This document shows, one piece after another, positions 50,825-60,244 of a DNA stretch of 64,000 nucleotides. The position numbers and the translations under genes are program-made. Positions within the stretch are counted from its first letter, which is position 1. The number at the start of each line of letters is the position of its first letter. Origin of the DNA: Candidatus Kaistella beijingensis (lineage in GTDB: Bacteria > Bacteroidota > Bacteroidia > Flavobacteriales > Weeksellaceae); assembly GCF_020084865.1 (NCBI RefSeq), contig NZ_CP071953.1, positions 682,001 through 746,000 of the forward strand, read 5' to 3'. A model generated the notes under the pieces. It worked only from the letters and a program-made list of their open reading frames with translations. It made no database searches and was not told where the DNA came from.

Positions 50825-51901
50825 ATGGATGTATTAACATTTAAAATCATATTGGTTCTGACCTTATTTTTATTGGCGCTTACTGTAGCCGCTTATTCGA
50901 CTTGGGCGGAAAGAAAAGTTGCTGCCATCATTCAGGACAGAATTGGTCCGAATCGTTCAGGACCATTTGGACTTTTGCAGCCACTTGCAGATGGTGGAAA
51001 ATTTTTCTTTAAGGAAGATTTCACACCTGCAAAAGCGGAAAAATTCCTGTTCATGGTGGGACCTTCTTTGGTGATGTTTATTTCCCTGATTACGGGAGCC
51101 GTTATTCCATGGGGAAAAACGCTGAATATTGGCGGAACATCTTTCGACTTACAAGTTGCGAATGTGGATGTGGGAGTTCTTTATTTGGTAGGAATGGTTT
51201 CCATTGGGGTTTACGGAATTATGATTGGAGGATGGGCTTCAAACAACAAGTTCTCATTAATTGGAGCAATCCGTGCAAGTTCGCAGATGATTTCTTATGA
51301 ACTCGCATTGGGACTTTCTTTGTTGGCGATTATCATGATGGCAGGTTCGCTTGATTTAAAGGTTATCGTAGAACAACAAACGCACGGGAAAATTTGGGGA
51401 ATCTTACCTGAAGTTTCCGGAATGAATTGGAATATATTTTATCAACCAATTGCATTCATCATCTTTTTTATCGCGGCATTGGCTGAAACAAACCGCTCCC
51501 CTTTCGACTTACCTGAATGTGAATCGGAATTGGTAAACGGTTATCACACAGAATATTCTTCCATGAAATTGGGTCTTTACATGTTTGGTGAATATGTGAA
51601 CATGTTCATTTCCAATGCGTTGATTACGGTTTTGTTTTTCGGTGGTTACAATTATCCCGGAATTGATTGGGTAACGCAGAATTGGGGTGAAAATGCGGCG
51701 GGAATTCTTTCCATCGTAGCATTCTTGACCAAAACTTTCTTCGGAATCTTTTGCTTTATGTGGATTAGATGGACTTTGCCGAGATTTAGATATGACCAAT
51801 TAATGCATTTGGGTTGGAAAAAATTAATACCGTTTGCATTGGCGAATTTGATGGTTACAGGTGCGGTGATTTTGGCGTACAACCATTTTTTTCATCATTG
51901 A
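50825..51901 (+). CDS. nuoH: NADH-quinone oxidoreductase subunit H
   Basis: A 358-residue membrane subunit that forms the quinone cavity. It shows the motifs AAIIQDRIGPNRSGPFGLLQ near the N-terminus, AETNRSPFDLPECESELVNG in the middle, and about eight helices. It is followed by a 229-bp gap before nuoI, unusually long for this operon. Confidence 0.97.
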   Translation: MDVLTFKIILVLTLFLLALTVAAYSTWAERKVAAIIQDRIGPNRSGPFGLLQPLADGGKFFFKEDFTPAKAEKFLFMVGPSLVMFISLITGAVIPWGKTLNIGGTSFDLQVANVDVGVLYLVGMVSIGVYGIMIGGWASNNKFSLIGAIRASSQMISYELALGLSLLAIIMMAGSLDLKVIVEQQTHGKIWGILPEVSGMNWNIFYQPIAFIIFFIAALAETNRSPFDLPECESELVNGYHTEYSSMKLGLYMFGEYVNMFISNALITVLFFGGYNYPGIDWVTQNWGENAAGILSIVAFLTKTFFGIFCFMWIRWTLPRFRYDQLMHLGWKKLIPFALANLMVTGAVILAYNHFFHH

Positions 51902-52130
51902 TAAATGATGATTGATGAATGATCTGCTGACCGCTGATTGCAGAAAGCTGATTGCAAAAAATTCATCCATTAAAAAAAGAGAATTGTCTGTCTGGTTAGC
52001 CCCGATTGCAGCGGCATCCTTTTGCGGAACGAAGTGCAGCAAAAGATACAGCGAAAAGCGGGACAGAATTTGAAAAGAAGCAAAAACTTTCTTGCTTCTA
52101 ATAAAATAAATTAAAAATATATTTCTGAAA
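51902..52130. repeat. Long repeat-filled gap between nuoH and nuoI
   Basis: The left part repeats ATGATTGATGAATGAT and GCTGATTGCAGAAAGCTGATTGC. The right part (51999-52065) begins GCCCCGATTGCAGCGGCATC and contains complementary CCTTTTGC and GCAAAAGATA, matching a repeat I recall from many flavobacterial genomes. No gene is present. Confidence 0.65.
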
Positions 52131-52703
52131 ATGAAATTAACGAATAGATCCAAAGTGGTCAGCAACAAAAAAATGTCGTTCGCGGAGAAATTATACATTC
52201 CTGCGGTGCTGCAAGGTATGGGAATTACCATGCGGCACGCTGCGAAAACGGTTTTTGGTGATGGCACTGCCACAATCCAATATCCTGAAGAAGTACGGCC
52301 GAGAGTGAAAATTTGGCGCGGCGAACATGTGCTGAAACGCGACGATGAGGGCAGAGAAAGATGTACTGCATGCGGACTTTGTGCCGTTGCCTGTCCTGCA
52401 GAAGCGATTACGATGACTTCGGCGGAACGTACGAAAGACGAAATGCATCTTTATCGCGAAGAAAAATATGCATCGGTTTACGAAATCAATATGTTGCGTT
52501 GTATTTTCTGTGGAATGTGTGAAGAGGCTTGTCCAAAATCGGCGATTTACTTGACCGACCGAATTGTAAATGTGGAAGAAAATCGCGGAAGTTTCATCTA
52601 CGGAAAAGACAAACTTGTGGAGAAAATTAACGAGAGAATCGATATTTCGAGCAGACAGACGAAATTGCAGGAAGAATCTCTAGAAAAAAAATCGCTGAAA
52701 TAA
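52131..52703 (+). CDS. nuoI: NADH-quinone oxidoreductase subunit I
   Basis: A 190-residue ferredoxin-type subunit with two 4Fe-4S clusters. The motifs are RCTACGLCAVACPAEAI (about 79-95) and RCIFCGMCEEACPKSAI (about 124-140). The stop codon is immediately followed by the nuoJ ATG. Confidence 0.97.
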   Translation: MKLTNRSKVVSNKKMSFAEKLYIPAVLQGMGITMRHAAKTVFGDGTATIQYPEEVRPRVKIWRGEHVLKRDDEGRERCTACGLCAVACPAEAITMTSAERTKDEMHLYREEKYASVYEINMLRCIFCGMCEEACPKSAIYLTDRIVNVEENRGSFIYGKDKLVEKINERIDISSRQTKLQEESLEKKSLK

Positions 52704-53198
52704 ATGGAACAGGTATTATTTTTCTTTGTCGCATTTTGCGCTGTTGCAAGTGCTGTTTATTTTGTGTTTGCTAAAAATCCATTATACGCTATCTTGTCGC
52801 TGATTGTAACGATGTTTTCTATTGCGGGACTTTATATTTTATTGAACGCACAGTTTTTGGGAATCGTTCAAATCATCGTTTATGCAGGTGCAATTATGGT
52901 GTTGTTCCTTTATATTTTAATGATGTTGAATCTGAATAAAGCAGACGAAAGCAAGAAACAAAATCTGATGAAATTCATCGGGGTGTTTTCTGCGGGATTG
53001 CTTTTGATAGGAATTTTGGGCGCATTCAGAGGTTTGAAATTCAACACTTTTGCGGGCAATTCAGATGCAGGAGTTGGTTTGACGAAAAATCTCGGACGAT
53101 TATTGTTTAACGAATATGTTTTGCCATTCGAACTTGCATCGCTGCTTATTTTGGCGGGAATTGTGAGTGCGGTTTTAATCGGTAAAAAAGATTTATAG
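52704..53198 (+). CDS. nuoJ: NADH-quinone oxidoreductase subunit J
   Basis: A 164-residue membrane subunit with five helices. The conserved third helix QFLGIVQIIVYAGAIMVLFL contains the flexible segment typical of NuoJ. It starts directly after nuoI and ends 4 bp before nuoK. Confidence 0.95.
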   Translation: MEQVLFFFVAFCAVASAVYFVFAKNPLYAILSLIVTMFSIAGLYILLNAQFLGIVQIIVYAGAIMVLFLYILMMLNLNKADESKKQNLMKFIGVFSAGLLLIGILGAFRGLKFNTFAGNSDAGVGLTKNLGRLLFNEYVLPFELASLLILAGIVSAVLIGKKDL

Positions 53199-53202
53199 AA
53201 TT

Positions 53203-53532
53203 ATGGGAGAAATGAATTCATTTATACAGACCGTTCCGTTGGAATACTTCATCATGTTGTGTTCGGTGCTGTTCTGTCTTGGTGTTCTCGGAGTTTTGGT
53301 GAGAAAAAACGCCATCATCATTTTGGGTTGTGTGGAGTTGATGCTGAATTCTGTAAACCTTTTGTTGGCAGCATTTTCAAGCTATAAAGGCGACGGAAAC
53401 GGGCAGATTTTAGTGTTCTTCATCATGGTGGTTGCAGCGGCAGAAGTTGCGGTTGGTTTAGCGATTATCGCGATGTTGTACCGAAACACAAAATCAGTGG
53501 ACATCAGTATATTTAATAAATTAAGAGGATAA
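53203..53532 (+). CDS. nuoK: NADH-quinone oxidoreductase subunit K
   Basis: A 109-residue three-helix membrane subunit with the conserved glutamates in GCVELMLNSVNLLL and AAAEVAVGLAII, which take part in proton transfer. It lies between nuoJ and nuoL with short gaps. Confidence 0.96.
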   Translation: MGEMNSFIQTVPLEYFIMLCSVLFCLGVLGVLVRKNAIIILGCVELMLNSVNLLLAAFSSYKGDGNGQILVFFIMVVAAAEVAVGLAIIAMLYRNTKSVDISIFNKLRG

Positions 53533-53539
53533 ATAAAGG

Positions 53540-55435
53540 ATGGAAAATTTAGTTTACGCAATTATACTTTTGCCATTAATAGGATTTCTGTTCAACGGAC
53601 TTTTCGGGAAAAAACTTCCGAAAATGGTGGTGGGAACTGTTGCAACACTGGTGGTTTTTGCCTCTTTCTGTATTGCAGTGAGTTTATTTTTAAAGACAGA
53701 TTCCACCACGCCGCCTACAATTGTACGTGCTTTTGAATGGTTTCGGGTGAATGGAATTCAGGTGAATTTCGGTTTCCAAATCGACCAATTGTCATTGATG
53801 ATGATAATGATTATTACAGGAATCGGTTCGTTAATCCACCTCTACTCGATTGGTTACATGAGCCACGACAAAGGTTTCTACAAATTTTTTACATACTTGA
53901 ATCTTTTCATTTTTTCGATGCTTTTATTGGTAATGGGAAGCAATTATCTAATTCTTTTCATTGGTTGGGAAGGTGTTGGTTTGTGTTCTTATCTACTCAT
54001 CGGATTTTGGTATGAAAATAAAGAATACGGTGCTGCTGCAAGAAAAGCGTTCATCATGAACAGAATCGGTGACCTTGGAATGATTATCGGGATTCTGATG
54101 ATTGCTTATCAAACGAATGCCGTAGATTTTCTATCTGTAGCACAAAATTCAGGAAAATTTGAATTGGATTCCAACATCATTATTTTCATCACAGCGAGTT
54201 TATTTATTGGAGCAGTCGGAAAATCGGCGCAAATTCCATTATTCACTTGGCTTCCTGATGCAATGGCAGGTCCAACTCCTGTTTCTGCATTAATCCACGC
54301 TGCAACCATGGTTACTGCAGGGATTTATTTGGTGGTTCGGTCCAATTTCTTGTTCTCTTTAGCACCAACAACCATGGACGGAATTCTTTTCGTGGGATTG
54401 TTAACCGCGTTAGTCGCAGCATTTATTGGTTTAAGACAAAACGACATTAAAAAAGTTCTCGCCTACTCTACAGTTTCTCAATTGGGCTTCATGTTCGTTG
54501 CAGTGGGAGTTGGTGCCTATACAACGGCGATGTTTCACTTGATGACACACGCTTTTTTCAAGGCACTTCTTTTCTTGGGTTCAGGTTCCGTAATTCACGC
54601 CATGAGCGGAGAACAGGACATGAGATTCATGGGTGGCTTGAAGAAAAAAATTCCAATTACGCATATCACTTTTCTGATTGGAACTTTAGCGATTTCAGGT
54701 TTTCCTTTCCTTTCTGGAATGATTTCTAAAGACGAAATTTTAGCCAACACTTTTGGAAGAAGTCCGATTGTTTGGGGCGTTCTTTTCTTAGTGGCTACGT
54801 TAACTGCAATTTATATGTTCAGAATGTATTACCTGACTTTCCACGGTGAATTCAGAGGAACAGAAGAACAAAAGCACCACCTTCACGAAAGTCCGACCAA
54901 TATGACTTTACCATTAATTGTTTTGGCTGTTCTTTCCGTAATCGGTGGTTTCATTAATCTTCCGCATTTTATTGGACATGGTCATTACGCGAAATTAGAC
55001 CAGTGGTTGAAATCGATTTACGTTTACGATGTCGAGCTTCCTCAAGTGCCATTCGGAACAGAAATGATTTTATTAGGACTGACTGTTTTAATGTTCTTCG
55101 TGGTTTGGTTCGTGGTAAAAAATATCTACGTCAACAAAAAGAAAATGGCTTTGGAAGAGGCTCAATACACAGGTTGGGAAAGGCTTTCAAACAAAAAATT
55201 ATTCTTAGACGAGATATACAACGCAACTTTCGTTAAAATGACAGAAGGTCTTGGTGTGGGTGGAAATATGTTCGATAAAGGTGTTCTGAATAAATTTGTA
55301 GATTTCATCGGATGGGGCGCAGAAGATTCAGGAAGAGCCGCAAAACGCCTTCAAAACGGGAATGTGGAGAATTACGTGCTCATCATGTCTTTGGCCATCG
55401 GAATTATTTTAATTGTTAACTTTTTATTACAATAG
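53540..55435 (+). CDS. nuoL: NADH-quinone oxidoreductase subunit L
   Basis: A 631-residue antiporter-like membrane subunit and the distal proton-pumping unit of complex I. Conserved motifs are YLILFIGWEGVGLCSYLLIG and FTWLPDAMAGPTPVSALIHA, with the lysine- and histidine-containing pumping helices between. Its C-terminal extension provides the long lateral helix. It ends 3 bp before nuoM. Confidence 0.97.
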   Translation: MENLVYAIILLPLIGFLFNGLFGKKLPKMVVGTVATLVVFASFCIAVSLFLKTDSTTPPTIVRAFEWFRVNGIQVNFGFQIDQLSLMMIMIITGIGSLIHLYSIGYMSHDKGFYKFFTYLNLFIFSMLLLVMGSNYLILFIGWEGVGLCSYLLIGFWYENKEYGAAARKAFIMNRIGDLGMIIGILMIAYQTNAVDFLSVAQNSGKFELDSNIIIFITASLFIGAVGKSAQIPLFTWLPDAMAGPTPVSALIHAATMVTAGIYLVVRSNFLFSLAPTTMDGILFVGLLTALVAAFIGLRQNDIKKVLAYSTVSQLGFMFVAVGVGAYTTAMFHLMTHAFFKALLFLGSGSVIHAMSGEQDMRFMGGLKKKIPITHITFLIGTLAISGFPFLSGMISKDEILANTFGRSPIVWGVLFLVATLTAIYMFRMYYLTFHGEFRGTEEQKHHLHESPTNMTLPLIVLAVLSVIGGFINLPHFIGHGHYAKLDQWLKSIYVYDVELPQVPFGTEMILLGLTVLMFFVVWFVVKNIYVNKKKMALEEAQYTGWERLSNKKLFLDEIYNATFVKMTEGLGVGGNMFDKGVLNKFVDFIGWGAEDSGRAAKRLQNGNVENYVLIMSLAIGIILIVNFLLQ

Positions 55436-55438
55436 TAA

Positions 55439-56932
55439 ATGTCGTATCTGTTATTAACATTACTACTTTTACCTCTTGCAGGTTCAGCATTGGTGTTCGC
55501 GTGGAAAAATCCCGCAAGTAAATATTTAGCATTGGGAATTGCGTTTGCAGAAATGTTTCTCACCTTTTTCATGCTTTCAAGTTTAGACTTCAAACCTACT
55601 GTTGATGGGGTTTTGCAGTACGAAATCAACTATCCTTGGTCTAATTTTATCAAAAGTAATCTGCATTTCGGGATTGACGGAATGAGCATGTTGATGCTTT
55701 TGCTAACCAATATTTTATCGGTTTTAATTATTCTTTCTTCGTTTAATGAAAAACCAAGTTATAGAAACACTTTCTACGGATTAATTTTATTGATGCAGTT
55801 CGGTTTAGTGGGAGTTTTCTCCGCTTTAGACGGATTATTATTCTACATTTTCTGGGAAGTAACTTTAATCCCGATTTGGCTCATTGCAGGAATTTGGGGA
55901 CAGGAAAACAAAAAAATTCAGTTTACAACGAGATTCTTTGTTTACACTTTCGTAGGTTCATTGTTCATGTTGATTGGATTGATTTACGTTTACACGCATT
56001 CCGCTTCATTTGCATTGACTGATTTGTACAACGCAGATTTAAACGCATCTGAACAAACCGTGATATTTTGGTTCATCTTCTTTGCATTTGCAGTGAAATT
56101 GCCAATTTTCCCGTTCCATTCTTGGCAACCCGATACTTATACCTATTCACCAACTCAAGGTTCAATGCTACTTTCGGGAATCATGTTGAAAATGGCAGTT
56201 TACGGATTGTTGAGATATTTATTGCCGATTACACCCGACCCAATTTTGGGAATTTCAGGACAAATTGTAATGGCTATGGCGATTTACGGAATTGTTCACG
56301 GTGCTTTGATTGCGATTATTCAAAACGATTCAAAACGATTGATTGCTTATTCATCGCTTTCTCACGTTGGATTAATGGTGGCAGGAATTATGGCTTCAGC
56401 AATTTTAACGATGAAGGGGAGTTTGATGATTGAAGGCGGTGAAGGTGCTTTAGTTCAGGCTTTTGCACACGGAATCAATGTGGTTGGTTTATTTTACTGT
56501 GCCGATATTTTGTATAAAAGATTCAAAACGAGAGACATCCGACAAATGGGAGGTTTGGCAAAAGTGGCCCCGAAATTCGCCGTTTTATTCATGGTGATTC
56601 TGTTGGGTTCCGTTGCGCTTCCTTTAACAAACGGTTTTGTTGGAGAATTCATCTTGATTAAATCCATTTTTGATTACAATGTTTTGGCGGCGGTTGTTGC
56701 AGGATTAACGATGATTTTCTCAGCTGTTTATCTTTTCAGATTTTACGGAAAAGCAATGTTCGGAAAAGGTGACGAAAGAGTTTTGGCATCTGTTGGAGAT
56801 TTAACCGATGTGGAATTTTCTGTCATGGCGAGTTTGGTGGTTTTTGTCATCTTGCTCGGAATTTTCCCGCAACCGATTATCGAAATGGTGCAAAGTTCAT
56901 TGAAGTTTATTTTCACTTCAATGGTTAAATAG
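55439..56932 (+). CDS. nuoM: NADH-quinone oxidoreductase subunit M
   Basis: A 497-residue antiporter-like membrane subunit. Signatures include FYIFWEVTLIPIWLIAGIWG and KLPIFPFHSWQPDTYTYSPT, with a pumping lysine in the ISYSSLSHVG-like helix (KRLIAYSSLSHVGLMVAG). It is followed by a 92-bp spacer before nuoN. Confidence 0.97.
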   Translation: MSYLLLTLLLLPLAGSALVFAWKNPASKYLALGIAFAEMFLTFFMLSSLDFKPTVDGVLQYEINYPWSNFIKSNLHFGIDGMSMLMLLLTNILSVLIILSSFNEKPSYRNTFYGLILLMQFGLVGVFSALDGLLFYIFWEVTLIPIWLIAGIWGQENKKIQFTTRFFVYTFVGSLFMLIGLIYVYTHSASFALTDLYNADLNASEQTVIFWFIFFAFAVKLPIFPFHSWQPDTYTYSPTQGSMLLSGIMLKMAVYGLLRYLLPITPDPILGISGQIVMAMAIYGIVHGALIAIIQNDSKRLIAYSSLSHVGLMVAGIMASAILTMKGSLMIEGGEGALVQAFAHGINVVGLFYCADILYKRFKTRDIRQMGGLAKVAPKFAVLFMVILLGSVALPLTNGFVGEFILIKSIFDYNVLAAVVAGLTMIFSAVYLFRFYGKAMFGKGDERVLASVGDLTDVEFSVMASLVVFVILLGIFPQPIIEMVQSSLKFIFTSMVK

Positions 56933-57024
56933 AAATTAAGAAATTAAAATAGTAAGAAATTAAGAGATTCAGCGTACCCAACTTTAAACTTGAAACCTGA
57001 AACTTTGAACAAAATAATAACTAA
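56933..57024. repeat. Word-repeat spacer before nuoN
   Basis: AAATTAAGAAATTAAAATAG and AAACTTGAAACCTGAAAC-type words repeat here, as upstream of ribD (39613-39786) and at 43698-43728. No gene. Confidence 0.55.
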
Positions 57025-58404
57025 ATGAGCGTTTTAATAATTATATTCCTTACCGCAGTGGTCGCCTTGTTTGCAGGTGTTTTTGAACAGGGAAAATTTT
57101 CAAGATACATTGGTATTTTGGGGCTTATTATCGCATTTTATGTGAGTTTCATGCCTGAACATGCTTTCTTCAACCAATACAAATCTATGTTTGAATTTGG
57201 TCAGAATGCCGCATTGTTCACGAAAATTTCGATTGTCATTACGCTACTCATTTTCTTTTTGGGTGGATTTGCATTCAGCAACCACAGAAGCCATCAGTCG
57301 GAATTGTATGCTTTGATGCTTTTTTCACTCTGTGGAAGTATCGTGATGTTTGGTTATCAAAATTTGGTGACGCTTTTCCTGGGAATTGAGATTCTTTCCA
57401 TTCCGCTTTACGTTTTGGCGGGAAGTAATAAGACTGATTTACGTTCCAACGAAGCTTCCATTAAATATTTTTTGATGGGTGCATTTGCAACAGGATTTCT
57501 ACTTTTCGGAATCGCTTTGGTTTACGGAAGTTCAGGTAGTTTCGACCTTTATAAAATCCACGAATACGGAATTGCTGCTCCAAATAATTTGATGTTTACG
57601 ATGGGTGCAGTTTTGATTCTTTGTGCGCTGGCTTTTAAAACTTCCATGGCGCCGTTTCACATGTGGAGTCCCGATGTTTATCAAGGTTCGCCATCGTTAA
57701 TCACCACTTTTATGATGACGGTGGTGAAGATTTCTGCATTCTATGCATTCTTCAGAATCATGACAATTGCTTTCACAGGAATTATCGGAGAGTGGATCAA
57801 TATTGTGGGAGTAATGATTATCATCACGCTGTTTTTGGCAAATGCGATGGGACTTGCTCAAAGCAATGCGAAAAGAATGTTGGCTTATTCATCCGTATCC
57901 CATGTAGGTTATATTGCGTTGATTTTCTTCGGAATGAACAGTCTTTCTGCTTATAATCTCGCCTTTTATTTATTTGCTTATTCATTGGCAACAGTTGGAG
58001 TGATGATGTGTTTGATTTGGGTAGAAAAATTAAAAAGAGAAACCTCTTACAACGCTTTCCGTGGATTGGGACACACAGAACCGATTCTTGCGGTAACTGC
58101 TGCGATTTCTCTACTTTCAATGGCGGGAATTCCTTTAACAGCAGGTTTTATGGGGAAATTTGCCATCTTCGCACAAGCCATTGAAAAGACTCCGTTCTTG
58201 GTTTTAATCGCAGTTTTAGGTTCAGCAATTTCAATCGCATATTATTTAAGGTTGATTATGGCAATGTTTTTCCCAAAAGAAAGCAGTTTCAAGACTTCTG
58301 AAAAAGTGACTTTAACCTACAATATTGTCGCAGTTTTTGTGGTGATTGCGATTATCGCATTGGGAATTTTCCCTGATCTGTTTGCAAAACAGTTTGGTTT
58401 GTAA
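57025..58404 (+). CDS. nuoN: NADH-quinone oxidoreductase subunit N
   Basis: A 459-residue antiporter-like membrane subunit, last gene of the nuo cluster. It shows LFLGIEILSIPLYVLAGSN, FKTSMAPFHMWSPDVYQGSP and KRMLAYSSVSHVGYIAL. A terminator follows within 50 bp. Confidence 0.97.
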   Translation: MSVLIIIFLTAVVALFAGVFEQGKFSRYIGILGLIIAFYVSFMPEHAFFNQYKSMFEFGQNAALFTKISIVITLLIFFLGGFAFSNHRSHQSELYALMLFSLCGSIVMFGYQNLVTLFLGIEILSIPLYVLAGSNKTDLRSNEASIKYFLMGAFATGFLLFGIALVYGSSGSFDLYKIHEYGIAAPNNLMFTMGAVLILCALAFKTSMAPFHMWSPDVYQGSPSLITTFMMTVVKISAFYAFFRIMTIAFTGIIGEWINIVGVMIIITLFLANAMGLAQSNAKRMLAYSSVSHVGYIALIFFGMNSLSAYNLAFYLFAYSLATVGVMMCLIWVEKLKRETSYNAFRGLGHTEPILAVTAAISLLSMAGIPLTAGFMGKFAIFAQAIEKTPFLVLIAVLGSAISIAYYLRLIMAMFFPKESSFKTSEKVTLTYNIVAVFVVIAIIALGIFPDLFAKQFGL

Positions 58405-58422
58405 ACATTTTTAAAATATTTA

Positions 58423-58452
58423 AAAACGCAATTCTTCGGACTTGCGTTTTTT
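58423..58452 (+). terminator. Terminator of the nuo operon
   Basis: AAAACGCAA (58423-58431) pairs with TTGCGTTTT (58442-58450), followed by further T residues. Confidence 0.88.
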
Positions 58453-58520
58453 GTTTGATTGAATTAGAGACTTAACCAATATCGAAAGTAATTCATTAAC
58501 TAAATTTTTGAATAATAAAT

Positions 58521-58580
58521 TTTGGCTAAAGCCAAATCAATTCATTTTTTTTTAAGCGGGCTAAAGCCGGTCCTGTTGAT
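58521..58580. repeat. GGCTAAAGCC palindromic repeat
   Basis: A perfect 16-bp palindrome TTTGGCTAAAGCCAAA (58521-58536) is followed after a T tract by a second GGCTAAAGCC core (from about 58558). I recall this paired motif as frequent between flavobacterial genes. The rest of the 323-bp gap (58405-58727) holds the nuo terminator and a TAAATTTG box at 58694-58701, 26 bp before the next ATG. Confidence 0.7.
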
Positions 58581-58693
58581 GTTGACAAAAATTTTTTAAA
58601 CGTCTAATTCAGTCTTTTAATTAATGTTTACCAAAAATTTTGTCTCATTAATAAATTTTCGGACTTTCTTTAATGCTAATTCTAAATTTTAAC

Positions 58694-58701
58694 TAAATTT
58701 G
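58694..58701 (+). promoter_or_regulatory. -7 element of the T9SS protein gene
   Basis: TAAATTTG matches TAnnTTTG and lies 26 bp before the ATG at 58728. No clear -33 TTG is seen. Confidence 0.5.
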
Positions 58702-58727
58702 TTCATAACCCAATTAAAATTTAACCT

Positions 58728-59684
58728 ATGAAAAGAATATTTACCTTTTACAAAAAGCGAAATCATTCATCAAAAATTTCTTATAAATCCGGAAAGAGCA
58801 AAATTTTTTCAGCAGCGATAGGTTTTGCGATGCTGTTTGGTTTTAGTATGAGTTCAAATGCACAAACAACTTTAGTTATACCGAGTACAAATGAAGGAAG
58901 CGCTTTCATCGGACCTTATGGAAATGCGGCAAGACAACTTCAATTAATTATTGACGATACATTGCTCACAACTTTGGTTGGAAAAAATCTTACTTCCATT
59001 TCTTTTCGTTTACCGGCAAGTACAGCCGACGCTTGGCCTCCAACTGCTTTGACCATGAATTCATTCAATGTGTATTTAAGCGATTCAGTTGAGCCAGCCA
59101 ATCGACAGTTAGATTTCGCAGCAAATGTTGTGGGAACTCAAACCCAGGTACGATCAGGAAGTTTGGCAATTCCTGCAGGTGCTTTAACAGTAGGCTCTAA
59201 TCCGAATGATTTCAGTTTTAAGATTACCTTTAACACGCCATGGCAATACAATGGCGGAAATCTTTTGATCGAAATGCGTCACAGCGGAACTGGAATATCA
59301 TCACGATCGGTACAAGCTGCATCTACAAGTTCTGCAGGTTACGGAACTTTATATTCTGCTCTATGGCAATCTACCGGAAATGTATTGCAGGGCAACTTCT
59401 GTATGGTTGAAATTACAGCAGATGGTCAATTAGCCACAAGTTCAGTAAAAATTGGATCGAATCCGGTAATTTATCCTAATCCGGTAAATGATGTTATAAA
59501 TATAAAATCCGAAAAAGAATATATTAATTATTCCATCTATAATACTGCGGGACAATTGGTTGCTTCTGAAAAAATATCAGGAAAATCTTCAATGAATGTA
59601 TCACGTCTTCCGATTGGAAACTACTTATTAAAGCTCACTGATAAAAATGGAAACATTGAAGTTTCCCAGTTTATCAAAAAATAA
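58728..59684 (+). CDS. Secreted protein with T9SS sorting domain
   Basis: A 318-residue exported protein. The signal region is unusually long (about 45 residues, KSKIFSAAIGFAMLFGFSMSSNAQ at its end). A beta-rich domain (about 47-240) contains MNSFNVYLSDSVEP and WQYNGGNLLIEMRHSGTG, a pattern seen in lectin- or jelly-roll-like surface modules. The C-terminus is a type A T9SS domain (VIYPNPVNDVINI to SQFIKK, about 245-318). Function unknown; surface display or secretion is likely. Confidence 0.85.
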   Translation: MKRIFTFYKKRNHSSKISYKSGKSKIFSAAIGFAMLFGFSMSSNAQTTLVIPSTNEGSAFIGPYGNAARQLQLIIDDTLLTTLVGKNLTSISFRLPASTADAWPPTALTMNSFNVYLSDSVEPANRQLDFAANVVGTQTQVRSGSLAIPAGALTVGSNPNDFSFKITFNTPWQYNGGNLLIEMRHSGTGISSRSVQAASTSSAGYGTLYSALWQSTGNVLQGNFCMVEITADGQLATSSVKIGSNPVIYPNPVNDVINIKSEKEYINYSIYNTAGQLVASEKISGKSSMNVSRLPIGNYLLKLTDKNGNIEVSQFIKK

Positions 59685-59706
59685 AGATTGATATAATTAC
59701 TAAAGA

Positions 59707-59740
59707 AAATACCACCAAATATCGACTTGGTGGTATTTTT
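59707..59740 (+). terminator. Terminator after T9SS protein gene
   Basis: AAATACCACCAA (59707-59718) pairs exactly with TTGGTGGTATTT (59727-59738), with T residues following. Confidence 0.88.
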
Positions 59741-59804
59741 GGTGTAATATTGAAGGCATTACCTCATAAATTATTTTTTATTAATTTTGAATAAAACACA
59801 AATC

Positions 59805-60149
59805 ATGGAATGTTTGGAATGCGGCGACAAAATTATAGGCAGAAGCGACAAGAAATTTTGTAATGACGGCTGCAGAAATGCTTACAACAACAAACACAAT
59901 AAGGATTCTACAAACTTGATGCGCAACATTAATAACAAACTGCGCAAAAATCACCGGATTTTATCCGAACAAAAATATGTGGAAGGAAAAGCTAAAACCA
60001 CCAAAAATAAACTGATTTCCGAAGGTTTTAATTTCGATTATTTTACCAGTTTGCGCATTTACAAAAACGGTGCGGAATATCGGTTTGTTTACGATATTGG
60101 CTACAAATTTTTAGAGGAGGATTGGATTTTGTTGGTGAGGAAAGATTAG
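59805..60149 (+). CDS. Small zinc-ribbon protein
   Basis: A 114-residue protein beginning MECLECGDKIIGRSDKKFC, with a CxxC...C-x3-C zinc-ribbon in the first 25 residues and a basic middle segment. The ATG at 59805 places the zinc ribbon at the N-terminus; an upstream TTG at 59787 adds six residues. It resembles DUF2116-type zinc-ribbon proteins. Function unknown, possibly nucleic-acid binding. Confidence 0.72.
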   Translation: MECLECGDKIIGRSDKKFCNDGCRNAYNNKHNKDSTNLMRNINNKLRKNHRILSEQKYVEGKAKTTKNKLISEGFNFDYFTSLRIYKNGAEYRFVYDIGYKFLEEDWILLVRKD

Positions 60150-60244
60150 TAAAAGAGCCAGGAACCAACTAAAAATAATCAAGTAAATTTTTAAAAAAAC
60201 ATAACTAAATCTGTTTGAAAACCCCCAAAAATAGATTTCCAAAT

